A model generated the notes under the pieces. That model was not told the origin of the DNA. It made no database searches and saw nothing but the letters and a program-made list of their open reading frames with translations. From Armatimonadota bacterium (GTDB taxonomy: Bacteria; Sysuimicrobiota; Sysuimicrobiia; Sysuimicrobiales; Humicultoraceae), in the NCBI GenBank assembly GCA_016869025.1, contig VGFA01000002.1:124001-188000 (forward strand): 64,000 nucleotides of DNA, read 5' to 3'. The position numbers were made by a program, and so were the translations under genes. This document shows, one piece after another, positions 15,551 to 24,056 of this stretch. Positions within the stretch are counted from its first letter, which is position 1; each line of letters opens with the position of its first letter.

Positions 15551-16828
15551 CTACCCGGCCTCCCGCGACTCGACGGAACCGGCGCGCGTGATCTGCGCGC
15601 CCAACAACGCGAGCTTGCGCTCTAGCCCCTCGTAGCCGCGGTCCAGGTTCTCGACCCGGCTGATCTCGGTTACTCCCTCGGCGGCCAAGGCCGCGATCAA
15701 CACGGCCGCGCCCCCCCGGATATCCGGCGCCTCGACCGGCGCGCCGGTGAGCCGCTCGACCCCGGTGATGTGAACGCTGTCGCCCTCCGCCTTGATGTTC
15801 GCGCCCATCCGGCGCAGTTCGTCGGTGTAGGCGAACCGCGCCTCGAACACGGTCTCGCGAATGGTGGACGCGCCTCGGGCCATGGTCAGGAGCGCCGCCA
15901 TCTGAGGGTGAAGGTCGGTGGCGAATCCAGGATACGGGGCGGTGTCCACGTCTACCGCACGCAGGTCGTCGCCGGCGCGCGCCCGCACGCCGTCGGTGTT
16001 GCGGATGATCTCTATCCCGGCCTCCTCCATCTTGGCCAACAGGGCGGTTATGTGCTCGGGGATCATGCCTTCTACGAGCACATCTCCGCCGGTGGCGGCA
16101 CCGGCCATCAGGTAGGTCCCGGCCTCAAGGCGGTCCGGGATGATCGCATACGAGTTGCCGTGCAGCTCCCCTATCCCCTCGATGGTGATGGCATCCGTGC
16201 CGGCTCCCTTGATTCTCGCACCCATGAGATTCAGGAAGACCGCGGTGTCCACCACCTCCGGCTCCCGCGCGGCGTTCTGGAGAACGGTGGCGCCCCGTGC
16301 CGTGCTGGCAGCCATCATCAGATTTATGGTCGTACCGACGCTGCTGCGGGGCACGTAGAAGGTGTTGCCCTTCAGCCGCCGCGCCGAGGCCTTCATGTAC
16401 CCGTGCTCTGTCACGACGCGGGCGCCCAGCGCGGTGAAGCCCCGCAGGTGGAAGTCCACGGGCCGGGCGCCGATCGAGCAGCCGCCAGGCAGCGGGACCT
16501 GGGCCCGGCCCATCCGCCCGAGCAGGACCCCGGCGGTGTAGAACGAGGCCCGCATGCTCCGGCAAAGGTCGTAGGGTGCCACGTGGCCGTTCAGCCCGCG
16601 CGCGTCAATCGTGAGGCGCCCGCTCTCCAGCGATGCGCGGGCGCCCAGTGCCTCCAGTATGTTGAGCAGAGTCATGACGTCCCGGCAGTGCGGCACGTTC
16701 TCCAGGGTCGAGACGTCGGGCGCGAGAGCCGAAGCGGCTATGATGGCCAGCGAGCTGTTCTTCCCCCCGGCCACCCTCACGGCGCCGCGCAACCGGCGGC
16801 CGCCGTTGACAATCAACTCCACTGACAT
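15551..16828 (-). CDS. murA: UDP-GlcNAc 1-carboxyvinyltransferase MurA
   Basis: The protein is 425 residues, full length for the family. It transfers enolpyruvate from PEP to UDP-GlcNAc, the committed step of peptidoglycan synthesis in the cytoplasm. Visible residues are GGKNSS with Lys23-Asn24 (PEP/UDP-GlcNAc binding), the active-site loop PLPGGCSIGARPVD with Cys117 (the fosfomycin target Cys is kept, so sensitivity is expected), and C-terminal DIRGGAAVLIAALAAEG. An AGGAGG Shine-Dalgarno precedes the ATG. It follows the ireB/reoM gene by 30 bp on the same strand. This order matters because ReoM controls ClpCP-dependent MurA turnover in Listeria and Bacillus. Confidence 0.95.
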   Translation of the reverse strand: MSVELIVNGGRRLRGAVRVAGGKNSSLAIIAASALAPDVSTLENVPHCRDVMTLLNILEALGARASLESGRLTIDARGLNGHVAPYDLCRSMRASFYTAGVLLGRMGRAQVPLPGGCSIGARPVDFHLRGFTALGARVVTEHGYMKASARRLKGNTFYVPRSSVGTTINLMMAASTARGATVLQNAAREPEVVDTAVFLNLMGARIKGAGTDAITIEGIGELHGNSYAIIPDRLEAGTYLMAGAATGGDVLVEGMIPEHITALLAKMEEAGIEIIRNTDGVRARAGDDLRAVDVDTAPYPGFATDLHPQMAALLTMARGASTIRETVFEARFAYTDELRRMGANIKAEGDSVHITGVERLTGAPVEAPDIRGGAAVLIAALAAEGVTEISRVENLDRGYEGLERKLALLGAQITRAGSVESREAG

Positions 16829-16858
16829 GATCCTCCTGCGAGATTCGCGCGTACGATG

Positions 16859-17140
16859 CTATGACGTTGCCGTGCGCAGCTTGGCTCCCACGTAGGCCTT
16901 GACCAGTTCCTCGAGAAGCAGTATCCGGTCCACCTGGCGAATGGCCTTCCGCGCGTCGCCGTGGCTGGTGATGTAGGTCGGATCTCCCGACAGGAGGTAC
17001 CCAACGATCTGGTCCACGGGATCGTAGCCCCGCTCCTCAAGCGCGCGGTATACGAACCTCAGGATCGCCTCCACGTCCTGCGCCGTGAGGTCGCCGAAAT
17101 GAAAGACGCCGGTGCTCTCGCGCTCTTCCAAGGACTTCAC
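16859..17140 (-). CDS. reoM: IreB/ReoM family regulatory phosphoprotein
   Basis: The protein is 93 residues from GTG 17138-17140. A longer frame to 17221 would run through the tRNA-Met gene and is rejected. The core [20 protein letters not shown] followed by [17 protein letters not shown] is the UPF0297/IreB/ReoM signature. In Listeria ReoM is phosphorylated on an N-terminal Thr by kinase PrkA, and unphosphorylated ReoM promotes ClpCP degradation of MurA; in Enterococcus IreB tunes cephalosporin tolerance. Here Thr10 (STGVFHFGD) aligns with that phosphosite. The gene sits directly before murA, its known functional target, and likely in the same transcript. The kinase/phosphatase pair is not in this window. 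Confidence 0.9.
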   Translation of the reverse strand: MKSLEERESTGVFHFGDLTAQDVEAILRFVYRALEERGYDPVDQIVGYLLSGDPTYITSHGDARKAIRQVDRILLLEELVKAYVGAKLRTATS

Positions 17141-17160
17141 CCCTACGGCCAGGCGTGCTG

Positions 17161-17236
17161 TGGTGGGCCCGCCTGGCTTCGATCCAGGAACCGGCGCCTT
17201 ATGAGGGCGCTGCTCTGCCACTTGAGCTACGGGCCC
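17161..17236 (-). tRNA. tRNA-Met (anticodon CAT; tRNA-Ile2 not excluded)
   Basis: On the minus strand GGGCCCG pairs with CGGGCCC, discriminator A and CCA are encoded, and the anticodon arm is GCGCC-CTCATAA-GGCGC. The anticodon stem lacks the three consecutive GC pairs of initiator tRNA, so it is an elongator Met or a lysidine-modified Ile2 species. A perfect -10 box TATAAT (17245-17250) lies just upstream and contains the TAA stop of truA. Confidence 0.92.
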
Positions 17237-17245
17237 GCCCGACGA

Positions 17246-18025
17246 TTATAGCACAGGCCCTGCCCCGCTCAGCGCGGGGCCGTGCTCCGGTCCATAGACA
17301 ACGCGCAGGAGGTAGAGACCGCAGGGCGGCAGCGGGGGGCCGGCGTGCCGGTTGTCCCCGGACCGCAGGATACCGGCGATCGCCTCGGGCGGCCGCGCGC
17401 CGCGCCCCACCGTCACCAGCGACCCCACGATCAGCCGCACCATCTGCCTCAGGAACCGGTCGGCGGCCACCGTCACCGTGACCAGGTCCCCGCGGCGCTC
17501 CACGCGCACGGCGTACACGGTGCAGGCCGCAGACGCCGTGGCCGTTCCCACGACGCGGAACGCGGTGAAGTCATGCCTGCCGGTCAGCGCCGCGGCGCCG
17601 GAGCGCATCGCCTCGAGGTCCAGGGGCACGGCGATGTGGTGTGTGTATCGACGCAGCAGCGCCGAGGGCCTGGTACGGGCCAGGAGCGCGTAGCGGTAGA
17701 TGCGCAGGCGCGCGTCATGGCGCGCGTGAAAGGTCGGCGCCACTTCCAGCACGTCGCGGATCACGATGTCGTCGGGCAGCAGCGCGTTCAGGCCCGTCCG
17801 GATGCGCTCCACCGGCAGGGCGCTGCGGGTAGAGAGGTGCGCCACCTGCCCAAGCGCGTGGACCCCTGCGTCGGTGCGGCCGGAGCCGACCACCCTGCAG
17901 GGCTCATCCAGGATCGAGCCGGCCACGGCCTCGATCGCGCCCTGGATCGTGGGGGTGGAGCCCTGGCGCTGCCAGCCCGCGTATCGCGTGCCGTCGTACT
18001 CGATCAGCAACGCGAGGGTTCGCAC
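17246..18025 (-). CDS. truA: tRNA pseudouridine(38-40) synthase TruA
   Basis: The protein is 259 residues from GTG 18023-18025. It converts uridines 38-40 of the anticodon arm to pseudouridine. The catalytic motif SGRTDAGVHA places the nucleophile at Asp52. IEYDGTRYAGWQRQ at the N-terminus and RFLRQMVRLIVGSLVTVGRG near the C-terminus are family hallmarks. It ends the chain rplQ-ecfA1-ecfA2-ecfT-truA, an order common in Firmicutes, with only 6 bp from ecfT. The rplM-rpsI pair that often follows is missing here and replaced by tRNA-Met and reoM. A GC-rich 7-bp hairpin lies within its last codons. Confidence 0.95.
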   Translation of the reverse strand: MRTLALLIEYDGTRYAGWQRQGSTPTIQGAIEAVAGSILDEPCRVVGSGRTDAGVHALGQVAHLSTRSALPVERIRTGLNALLPDDIVIRDVLEVAPTFHARHDARLRIYRYALLARTRPSALLRRYTHHIAVPLDLEAMRSGAAALTGRHDFTAFRVVGTATASAACTVYAVRVERRGDLVTVTVAADRFLRQMVRLIVGSLVTVGRGARPPEAIAGILRSGDNRHAGPPLPPCGLYLLRVVYGPEHGPALSGAGPVL

Positions 18026-18031
18026 GTGAGA

Positions 18032-18835
18032 TTACCGCAAGCTCACCAGAGCGGCCGAGACGGCGATCACGAACGCGCCGGCCACCAGATCCGCGATTCG
18101 CCAGCGCAGCTCCTTCATCCGCGTGCGCCCATCTCCCCCCCGGTAGCAGCGCGCCTCCATCGCCAGCGCCAGCTCTTCGGAGCGGCGGAAGGCGCTTATC
18201 AACAGCGGCACGAGCACCGGCACGAAGGCGCGGGCCCGTCGGAGTATGGAGCCCTGACCGAACTCCGCGCCCCGCGCCATCTGGGCCTTCATGATCTTCT
18301 CGGTCTCCTCCAGCAGGGTCGGGATGAAGCGGAGCGCGATGGACATCATCATGGCCAGCTCGTGCGCGGGTACCCCTACGCGACGAAACGGGCGCAGCAG
18401 CCACTCCAGGCCGTCGGTCAACTCCACGGGCGAGGTAACGAACGTCAGCAGCGTGGCCGCGGTCACCAGCAGGATGAACCGGGACCCCACGAAGAGGGCG
18501 CGCCTGAATCCCTCCTCGGTCGCAACCAGGGGGCCGGCCTGGAACAGGGTGCGCCCCCCGTCTCCGCCAAAGAAGGTGTTGAGGAAGACCGTCAGCAGCA
18601 GCAGCACGGCGATTGGCCGCAGACCCCGCAGCGCGTACCCGAGCGGGATCTGGCCCAGCACAAGCAGCGCGATCAGCCCCGCGGCCAGCAGCCCCAGCCC
18701 CGCGAAGGAGGGGATGAGGAACAGGGTGACCATCAGCGCCGTCGTCGCCAGGATCTTCGTGCGTGGATCCAGGCGGTGCAGCGGCGATGATCGCGGGAGG
18801 TACTGCCCGACCGTGATGTACCTAGTGAGCTCCAC
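18032..18835 (-). CDS. ecfT: ECF transporter T-component EcfT
   Basis: The protein is 267 residues taking GTG 18833-18835 as start; an upstream ATG at 18868 would add 11 atypical residues and lengthen the overlap with ecfA2 to 47 bp. EcfT is the membrane scaffold that couples the two EcfA ATPases to vitamin- or metal-binding S-components. LHRLDPRTKI near the N-terminus, and two Ala-Arg-X coupling motifs (MARGAEF and MEARCY), are visible with about five membrane helices. No S-component is encoded here, so this is a group II (shared) energizing module. Confidence 0.92.
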   Translation of the reverse strand: MELTRYITVGQYLPRSSPLHRLDPRTKILATTALMVTLFLIPSFAGLGLLAAGLIALLVLGQIPLGYALRGLRPIAVLLLLTVFLNTFFGGDGGRTLFQAGPLVATEEGFRRALFVGSRFILLVTAATLLTFVTSPVELTDGLEWLLRPFRRVGVPAHELAMMMSIALRFIPTLLEETEKIMKAQMARGAEFGQGSILRRARAFVPVLVPLLISAFRRSEELALAMEARCYRGGDGRTRMKELRWRIADLVAGAFVIAVSAALVSLR

Positions 18836-19694
18836 GGCCCATCTCCTGCACCGCGGCCAGTATGGCATGCCGCGCCTCTGAGATCGTCATCGCATCAGCA
18901 ACCGGCATCCCGCGATCGCGCAGCAGCCGTATCAGGCGCGCGGCCTGCGGCAGCGCAAGTCCGATGCGCCGGAGATCGTCTTCGTGGGCGAAGACCTCGT
19001 GCGGAGAACCGTCCAGCATCACCCGGCCGGCGTCCATCACGACGATGCGGCCGGCCAGCAGGGCGGCCTCATCCATGCTGTGCGTAACCAGCACCAGCGT
19101 CAGGCCCTTCCGGTGAAGCGCGGCTATGCGCTCGAGCAGCTCTTCTTTGCCCCGCGGGTCCAGCCCTGCGGTGGGCTCGTCCAGGACCAGGGCCCCGGGG
19201 CGCATCGCCAGGACGCCCGCAAGTGCGACGCGCCGCATCTCACCGCCCGAGAGCGTAAAGGGAGAGCGGTCGCCAAACCGGCTCGGATCGAGCCCAACCG
19301 CCCGAAGGGCCTCCTCCACCCTCGATGCAATCGTCTCGGCGGGCAGCCCCAGGTTCTTGGGTCCAAAGGCGACATCCTTGCGCACGGTCTCCTCGAAGAG
19401 TTGATACTCGGGGAACTGAAAGACCAGCCCTATCCGCTGCCGGGCCCGGCGCCGGTCGGCGCGCGGCGCCCACAGATCTTCCCCGGCGACCCTGATCTCA
19501 CCGGCAGTCGGACGCAGGAGTCCGTTGAAGTGCTGTACCAGCGTGGACTTGCCGGAACCGGTCGGGCCGATGATTGCCACGATCTCGCCGGGACGGATCT
19601 CAAGCGTAACCCCGTCCAGGGCCATGGCTTCCATCGGCGTCCCCCGCAGGTACGTGTGGCAGAGCCCGCGGCAGGCGATCAGTGGATCAGACAT
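18822..19694 (-). CDS. ecfA2: ECF transporter ATPase EcfA2
   Basis: The protein is 290 residues. Walker A GPTGSGKST, Q-loop FQFPEYQLFEETV, signature TLSGGEMRRVALAG, Walker B ALVLDEPTAGLDP and switch VTHSMDE are all intact. The FPEYQLFE version of the Q-loop is characteristic of EcfA2/EcfA'. It forms a heterodimer with EcfA1 and sits on EcfT in the membrane. Its start overlaps the ecfA1 stop by 8 bp and its end overlaps the ecfT start, so the three proteins are translationally linked. Confidence 0.92.
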   Translation of the reverse strand: MSDPLIACRGLCHTYLRGTPMEAMALDGVTLEIRPGEIVAIIGPTGSGKSTLVQHFNGLLRPTAGEIRVAGEDLWAPRADRRRARQRIGLVFQFPEYQLFEETVRKDVAFGPKNLGLPAETIASRVEEALRAVGLDPSRFGDRSPFTLSGGEMRRVALAGVLAMRPGALVLDEPTAGLDPRGKEELLERIAALHRKGLTLVLVTHSMDEAALLAGRIVVMDAGRVMLDGSPHEVFAHEDDLRRIGLALPQAARLIRLLRDRGMPVADAMTISEARHAILAAVQEMGRGAH

Positions 19695-20553
19695 CGCCCT
19701 GGGTCCGGGGGGCAGCGGCAGCCGCCACCGCTTCCGCGAGGGCTTCCACCGTGTGAACTCTCTCTGGGAGTCGGAGGCCGTCTTCTCGGAGCCAGCGCGC
19801 GAGCTTCACCATGGGCGGGGCGCCCAGCCGGCCGCCTGGGATCTCCTCGGCGCGCGCCATGACCCTCTCCGCGGGACCGTCAAGCACGATGCGGCCGCGG
19901 TCCATCGCGATGATGCGCTCCGCGTCGGAGAGGTCTTCCATGGCGTGGGAGATCAGCATGATGGTTACCCCGTCGCGCCGGTTGAGGACGGAGAGGGTCT
20001 CCAGTACCTCGGCTCGGCCAGCGGGGTCAAGCATCGTGGTCGCCTCGTCCAGCACCAGGCATGCCGGCCGCATGGCCAGGATGCCCGCGATCGCCACGCG
20101 CTGCTTCTGCCCGCCGGAGAGGAGGTGCGGGGCTCGGCGGCGGAACGCGGTCATGCCCACCGCCGCGAGGGCTTCGCCCACGCGCTCCCTGATCACCGCC
20201 GGTGGCAGGCCGAGGTTCTCGGGGCCGAAGGCCACATCTTCTTCTACGACCGTGGCCACGAGCTGGTTGTCGGGATTCTGAAAGATCATGCCCACACGGC
20301 GGCGGATCTCCCAGACGGCCATGCGGTCGCGGGTGTCTAGGCCTCCCACGCGTACGCGTCCTGACGTGGGCAGGAGAAGCGCGTTGAGGTGCTTGGCCAG
20401 CGTGGACTTGCCGGAGCCGTTGCCGCCGACGATTCCCAGGTACTCGCCGGGCTCGACCGAGAACGACAGGCCGTCGAGCGCCACGACGGCCTGAGGGGTA
20501 CCAGGATGGTAAACGTATCGGAGGTCGGCTACTTCAATGAGGGGCTCGCGCAC
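19687..20553 (-). CDS. ecfA1: ECF transporter ATPase EcfA1
   Basis: The protein is 288 residues from GTG 20551-20553, which lies 13 bp after the rplQ stop; a longer frame to 20607 would overlap rplQ. Walker A GGNGSGKST, Q-loop FQNPDNQLVATVVEEDVAFG, signature LLSGGQKQRVAIAG, Walker B CLVLDEATTMLDP and switch His (ISHAMED) are present. The QNPDNQ Q-loop is the EcfA1 hallmark. Together with ecfA2 and ecfT it encodes the shared energizing module for energy-coupling-factor vitamin uptake. Confidence 0.92.
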   Translation of the reverse strand: MREPLIEVADLRYVYHPGTPQAVVALDGLSFSVEPGEYLGIVGGNGSGKSTLAKHLNALLLPTSGRVRVGGLDTRDRMAVWEIRRRVGMIFQNPDNQLVATVVEEDVAFGPENLGLPPAVIRERVGEALAAVGMTAFRRRAPHLLSGGQKQRVAIAGILAMRPACLVLDEATTMLDPAGRAEVLETLSVLNRRDGVTIMLISHAMEDLSDAERIIAMDRGRIVLDGPAERVMARAEEIPGGRLGAPPMVKLARWLREDGLRLPERVHTVEALAEAVAAAAAPRTQGDV

Positions 20554-20566
20554 GCGGCGAACCGCC

Positions 20567-20920
20567 TTACTTGACCAGTTCGACCAGCGCCATCTCCGCG
20601 CCGTCACCCCGGCGGGTGCGCGTCTTGATGACGCGGGTGTACCCGCCGCGACCGGCCTGCAGCTTGGGCACCACGTCCCCGAAGAGCCGGTTCAGCACGG
20701 TTCGATCGGTAAGGAAGCGGCGAACCTGCCTCCGCGCGTGCATGTCGTTGCCCAGCGCCGTTGAGATCAGCGTGTCGGCGATCTTCTTGGTCTCCTTGGC
20801 CTTGGCGCCGGTCGTCTCGATGCGCCCGTGCATGATCAGCGCGCCGACCAGATCCCGGAACAGCGCCCGGCGCTCGCCCGTGTCACGGCCCAGCTTGCGG
20901 CCCTTAGCTCCCATGCCCAT
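20567..20920 (-). CDS. rplQ: 50S ribosomal protein L17
   Basis: The protein is 117 residues. The start is ATG 20918-20920, preceded by GGGAG at suitable spacing; a frame reaching 20968 overlaps rpoA and is rejected. GAKGRKLGRDTGERRALFRDL at the N-terminus and the C-terminal GGYTRVIKTRTRRGDGAEMALVEL are diagnostic for L17, which lines the exit-tunnel side of the large subunit. It is the last ribosomal gene of the alpha operon, after rpoA. Confidence 0.95.
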   Translation of the reverse strand: MGMGAKGRKLGRDTGERRALFRDLVGALIMHGRIETTGAKAKETKKIADTLISTALGNDMHARRQVRRFLTDRTVLNRLFGDVVPKLQAGRGGYTRVIKTRTRRGDGAEMALVELVK

Positions 20921-20937
20921 GGTATCGCTCCCTACGC

Positions 20938-21900
20938 CTACGACGGCTCCGGCTGCCGCAGACTCCATCCGTGAAGGGCCAGCTTCTCCCTCACCTCGTC
21001 CAGCGACTTCCGGCCGAAGTTCTTGACCGCGACGACCTCGTCCTCGGTCTTCCGGATCAGGTCACCCACGGTGTGAATACCAGCGCGCTTCAGGCAGTTG
21101 TACGGCCGCACCGACAGGTCGAGCTCCTCAATCGGCATCGTCGCGGCACGGGCATGATCCGGATCCTCTGTCCCACCGAAGGGAACCCCGGGGCCCGCCT
21201 CATCCGCAATCCCCGCGAACAGGCGGAAGTGATCTATCAGGAGGCGCGAGGCCTCCTGCAGGGCCTCCTCGGGCCGGATGGACCCGTCGGTCCAGACCTC
21301 CAGCACCAGCCGATCCAGATCGATCGCGTGGCCTACCCGCGTGTCCTCCACGGTGAAGTTTACTTTCTGCAGCGGCGAGAAGATCGAGTCCACCGGGATC
21401 ACGCCGATGACGTGCTCGCTGCGGCGGTGGCGCTCGGCCGGGACGTAGCCCTTTCCGCGCTCAACGACGATCTCCATCGCCAGGTGCGCGTCCTTTCGGT
21501 CCAGGGTGGCCAGGTGCAGACCGCGGTTGATGATCTCCACCTCCGGGTCTTCCTGGATGTCCGCCGCGGTGACTTCCCTCTTGCCCCGGACATCGAGGCG
21601 CAGCAGCTTGGGCTTGTCCGTGTAGAGCCGGAGCGTGAGCTCCTTCAGGTTGAGCACGATCTGGGTAACGTCCTCCACGACCCCCGTGATCGTCGAGAAC
21701 TCGTGAAGCACGCCGTCTATCTTGACCGATGTCACCGCCGCGCCCGTGATCGCGGAGAGCAGCACGCGGCGCAGCGCGTTGCCAAGCGTTACGCCAAACC
21801 CGTGGTCGAGCGGCTCCAAGACGAACTTGCCGTACGTATCGGAGAGCTCGGCCTGCTCCACTTTGGGGGTTGGAGCCTCCCACACTATGCCCACAGCCAT
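20938..21900 (-). CDS. rpoA: RNA polymerase alpha subunit
   Basis: The protein is 320 residues. ATG 21898-21900 is preferred over TTG 21904-21906 because an AGGAGG sequence sits about 10 bases upstream of it. The N-terminal domain (KFVLEPLDHGFGVTLGNALRRVLLSAI) drives alpha dimerisation and polymerase assembly. The C-terminal domain contains EELDLSVRPYNCLKRAGI and LIRKTEDEVVAVKNFGRKSL, the helices that bind UP elements and activators. It lies between rpsD and rplQ as in most bacteria. Confidence 0.97.
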   Translation of the reverse strand: MAVGIVWEAPTPKVEQAELSDTYGKFVLEPLDHGFGVTLGNALRRVLLSAITGAAVTSVKIDGVLHEFSTITGVVEDVTQIVLNLKELTLRLYTDKPKLLRLDVRGKREVTAADIQEDPEVEIINRGLHLATLDRKDAHLAMEIVVERGKGYVPAERHRRSEHVIGVIPVDSIFSPLQKVNFTVEDTRVGHAIDLDRLVLEVWTDGSIRPEEALQEASRLLIDHFRLFAGIADEAGPGVPFGGTEDPDHARAATMPIEELDLSVRPYNCLKRAGIHTVGDLIRKTEDEVVAVKNFGRKSLDEVREKLALHGWSLRQPEPS

Positions 21901-21957
21901 GGTCAACCTACCTCCTGCGTCCCTGCAAGCACCCCTGCAAGCGCTCCCGGGGACTCA

Positions 21958-22581
21958 TCACCGGGAATAGTACTCGACGATCAACTGCTCCTGAACAGGC
22001 ACATCTATCTCCTCGCGCGCGGGAAGCGCCAGCACGCGGGCCTCCAGGCGGGAGGGGTCGAACTCCAGCCAGGACGGGGGTTTGCGCCCAGGCAGGGCGG
22101 CCAGCTCCTTGACCCTCGGGGGCAGGTCGGCCGGATCGGCCGCCGCCACCCTCTGTCCGGGCCGGACCTGATATGATGGTGCCTTTACGCGCCCGCCGTT
22201 GACGGCCAGGTGCCCGTGCGCCACGAGCTGGCGGGCCTCCTTGCGGGACGCGGCCAGGCCGAGACGGTAGACCACGTTGTCCAGCCGGGTCTCCAGCATC
22301 TGCAGCAACCGGGTGCCGGTGACTCCCTTGGACTTGGAAGCACGCTGGAAATACGTCTTGAACTGCGCCTCGTAGACCCCGTAGATGCGGCGAAGCTTCT
22401 GCTTCTCGCGCAACCGGACCCCAAACTCGCTGAGCTTGCGTCTGGAGACGCCGTGCATCCCGGGAGGCGCCGGCCTCTTGTGCACCGGGCACTTCTCGGT
22501 AAAGCACTTGTCACCCTTGAGATAGAGCTTCATGCCCTCTCGCCGGCAGAGCCGGCAGACCGATTCCGTGTAGCGTCCCAT
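21958..22581 (-). CDS. rpsD: 30S ribosomal protein S4 (zinc form)
   Basis: The protein is 207 residues. S4 nucleates 16S rRNA 5'-domain assembly. Cys9, Cys12, Cys26 and Cys31 form the zinc-binding C+ knuckle, as in Thermus and some Firmicutes. The S4 RNA-binding domain follows ([20 protein letters not shown]), with the [10 protein letters not shown] loop. The gene is 9 bp downstream of rpsK in the order rpsM-rpsK-rpsD-rpoA. Confidence 0.97.
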   Translation of the reverse strand: MGRYTESVCRLCRREGMKLYLKGDKCFTEKCPVHKRPAPPGMHGVSRRKLSEFGVRLREKQKLRRIYGVYEAQFKTYFQRASKSKGVTGTRLLQMLETRLDNVVYRLGLAASRKEARQLVAHGHLAVNGGRVKAPSYQVRPGQRVAAADPADLPPRVKELAALPGRKPPSWLEFDPSRLEARVLALPAREEIDVPVQEQLIVEYYSR

Positions 22582-22590
22582 CCGCTCCCC

Positions 22591-22977
22591 CTACACTCGC
22601 CGCCGCTTCGGCGGGCGGCACCCGTTGTGCGGCACCGGCGTCACGTCCTTGATCAGGTTGACTTCCAGCCCGGCGGATTGCAGCGACCGGATGGCCGCCT
22701 CGCGCCCCGCTCCCGGACCTCGCACGAAGACCTCCACCACCCGCAGGCCGTGTTCCATCGCCTTGCGCGCCGCGGTCTCCGCCGCCACGCTGGCGGCGAA
22801 GGGCGTGCCCTTTCGAGAACCCTTGAAACCGGAAGTTCCCGCGCTCGACCAGGCAACTACGTTGCCGCGCGGGTCGCTGATGGTCACGATCGTGTTGTTG
22901 AAGCTCGACCGGATGTGGGCGATCCCCACGGGCACGTGCTTGCGCTCGCGCTTCCGGCCCCTCGCCTTGTTTGCCAT
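22591..22977 (-). CDS. rpsK: 30S ribosomal protein S11
   Basis: The protein is 128 residues of normal length. It helps form the platform and the mRNA exit (E-site) region. Visible landmarks are [32 protein letters not shown] and the C-terminal [13 protein letters not shown], which is nearly invariant. Encoded between rpsM and rpsD. Confidence 0.97.
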   Translation of the reverse strand: MANKARGRKRERKHVPVGIAHIRSSFNNTIVTISDPRGNVVAWSSAGTSGFKGSRKGTPFAASVAAETAARKAMEHGLRVVEVFVRGPGAGREAAIRSLQSAGLEVNLIKDVTPVPHNGCRPPKRRRV

Positions 22978-22994
22978 CTCGATCTCCCTCGCGC

Positions 22995-23393
22995 CTACTT
23001 GGTTGCCGGTGCCGATGTGGCCGCGGCCTTGCGGCGGACCCCCACGGTCCTCTTGGGTCCTTTCCGGGTGCGTGCGTTCGTGCGCGTGCGCTGGCCGCGG
23101 GTCGGCAGGCTCTTCTTGTGCCGCAGCCCCCTGTAGGAACCAATCTCCACGAGCCGTCGGATGTCCATGGCGACGTCGCGGCGCAGGTCGCTCTCCACCT
23201 TGTAGTTGCGCTCGATGAAATCGCGCAACCGTGTTGCCTCGTCCTCGGCCAGCGCCCGCACCCGCGTGTCCGGGTTCACCCCGGTCGCCCGGCAGATCGC
23301 CCGGGCGCGGCTCGGCCCGATGCCGAATATGTACGGGAGCGCCGCCTCAATGCGCTTGTCTCGCGGCAAATCCACTCCGGCGATCCGTGCCAT
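22995..23393 (-). CDS. rpsM: 30S ribosomal protein S13
   Basis: The protein is 132 residues from ATG 23391-23393 ([10 protein letters not shown]); a frame extending to 23462 would run over rpmJ. S13 contacts the head-to-50S bridge and P-site tRNA. The helix-two-turn-helix [11 protein letters not shown] and the basic tail with [18 protein letters not shown] are typical; the C-terminus has a Lys/Ala-rich extension. Confidence 0.97.
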   Translation of the reverse strand: MARIAGVDLPRDKRIEAALPYIFGIGPSRARAICRATGVNPDTRVRALAEDEATRLRDFIERNYKVESDLRRDVAMDIRRLVEIGSYRGLRHKKSLPTRGQRTRTNARTRKGPKRTVGVRRKAAATSAPATK

Positions 23394-23403
23394 CCTCGGC
23401 CTC

Positions 23404-23517
23404 CTATCCCTGCTTCTGCTTGTGCTTCGGGTTCTCGCAGATGACGAGCACCCGACGCCCACGCTTGATTATCTTGCACTTCTCGCACATCGTGCGAACC
23501 GACGCCCGAACCTTCAT
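23404..23517 (-). CDS. rpmJ: 50S ribosomal protein L36
   Basis: The protein is 37 residues, starting at ATG 23515-23517 and ending with [23 protein letters not shown] and the ICENPKHKQ end identify L36. Zinc ligands Cys11, Cys14, Cys27 and His32 are all present, so this is the zinc-binding C+ form. It lies 10 bp before rpsM and 27 bp after infA, the usual place. Confidence 0.97.
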   Translation of the reverse strand: MKVRASVRTMCEKCKIIKRGRRVLVICENPKHKQKQG

Positions 23518-23544
23518 GCTTGCCCGCTCCCTCTGCCAGGATCC

Positions 23545-23763
23545 CTAGCGGTACCGGTAGGTGATCCTGCCGCGCGTAGGATCGTACGGCGACAGTTCCA
23601 CCTTCACGCGGTCACCGGGGAGGATCCGGATGAAGTGGATGCGCATCTTGCCCGAGATGTGGGCCAGCACCTTGTGCCCGCTGGCCAGGGTTACGCGGAA
23701 CATCGCGTTCGGAAGCACTTCCGCGACCGTCCCTTCGACCTCGATGGCATCCTTCTTTGTCAT
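23545..23763 (-). CDS. infA: Translation initiation factor IF-1
   Basis: The protein is 72 residues, the standard IF-1 size. It occupies the ribosomal A-site during initiation. The S1/OB fold is recognisable from [40 protein letters not shown] and the ending RGRITYRYR. Its ATG shares one base with the stop of the KOW-protein gene upstream. Confidence 0.97.
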   Translation of the reverse strand: MTKKDAIEVEGTVAEVLPNAMFRVTLASGHKVLAHISGKMRIHFIRILPGDRVKVELSPYDPTRGRITYRYR

Positions 23764-24050
23764 CAGCCCTCCGTGGATCCGGTCAGTACCGCCCGAAGAT
23801 CCTCGTCGGTCACGGCCCGCCCCTCGCGCAGCCGCTCCGCGACTGGACCCGCGGGACCGTGCACGGCCAGGTGCTTCACGTTCTTGCGCTTTGGGCGGCC
23901 GGCGCTCCGGCGCCGACCGTCGGCCACGAGCACCATGTCATCCCCTGCCGCGCCAACAACCACATAGCGATCACCCGCATCACGGCCCGCCCGCGAGGTA
24001 ACCACCATGCCGACCATCTCTTCCAGGAACCTCTCCCCCACTTGATCCAC
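23763..24050 (-). CDS. KOW-domain RNA-binding protein (L14e-like)
   Basis: The protein is 95 residues. [20 protein letters not shown] is a KOW-type motif like those in the L14e/L6e/L27e-like family encoded between map and infA in many Firmicutes. [12 protein letters not shown] follows as a basic patch. It should bind RNA, presumably ribosomal or mRNA leader RNA, but its role is not established. It is 6 bp after map and overlaps infA by one base, so it is an integral member of this operon. Confidence 0.8.
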   Translation of the reverse strand: MDQVGERFLEEMVGMVVTSRAGRDAGDRYVVVGAAGDDMVLVADGRRRSAGRPKRKNVKHLAVHGPAGPVAERLREGRAVTDEDLRAVLTGSTEG

Positions 24051-24056
24051 AAAATA

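Noticed and set aside
17141-17221. Longer ireB/reoM start at 17221
   Set aside because: The extra codons lie inside the mature tRNA-Met gene and do not match the family.
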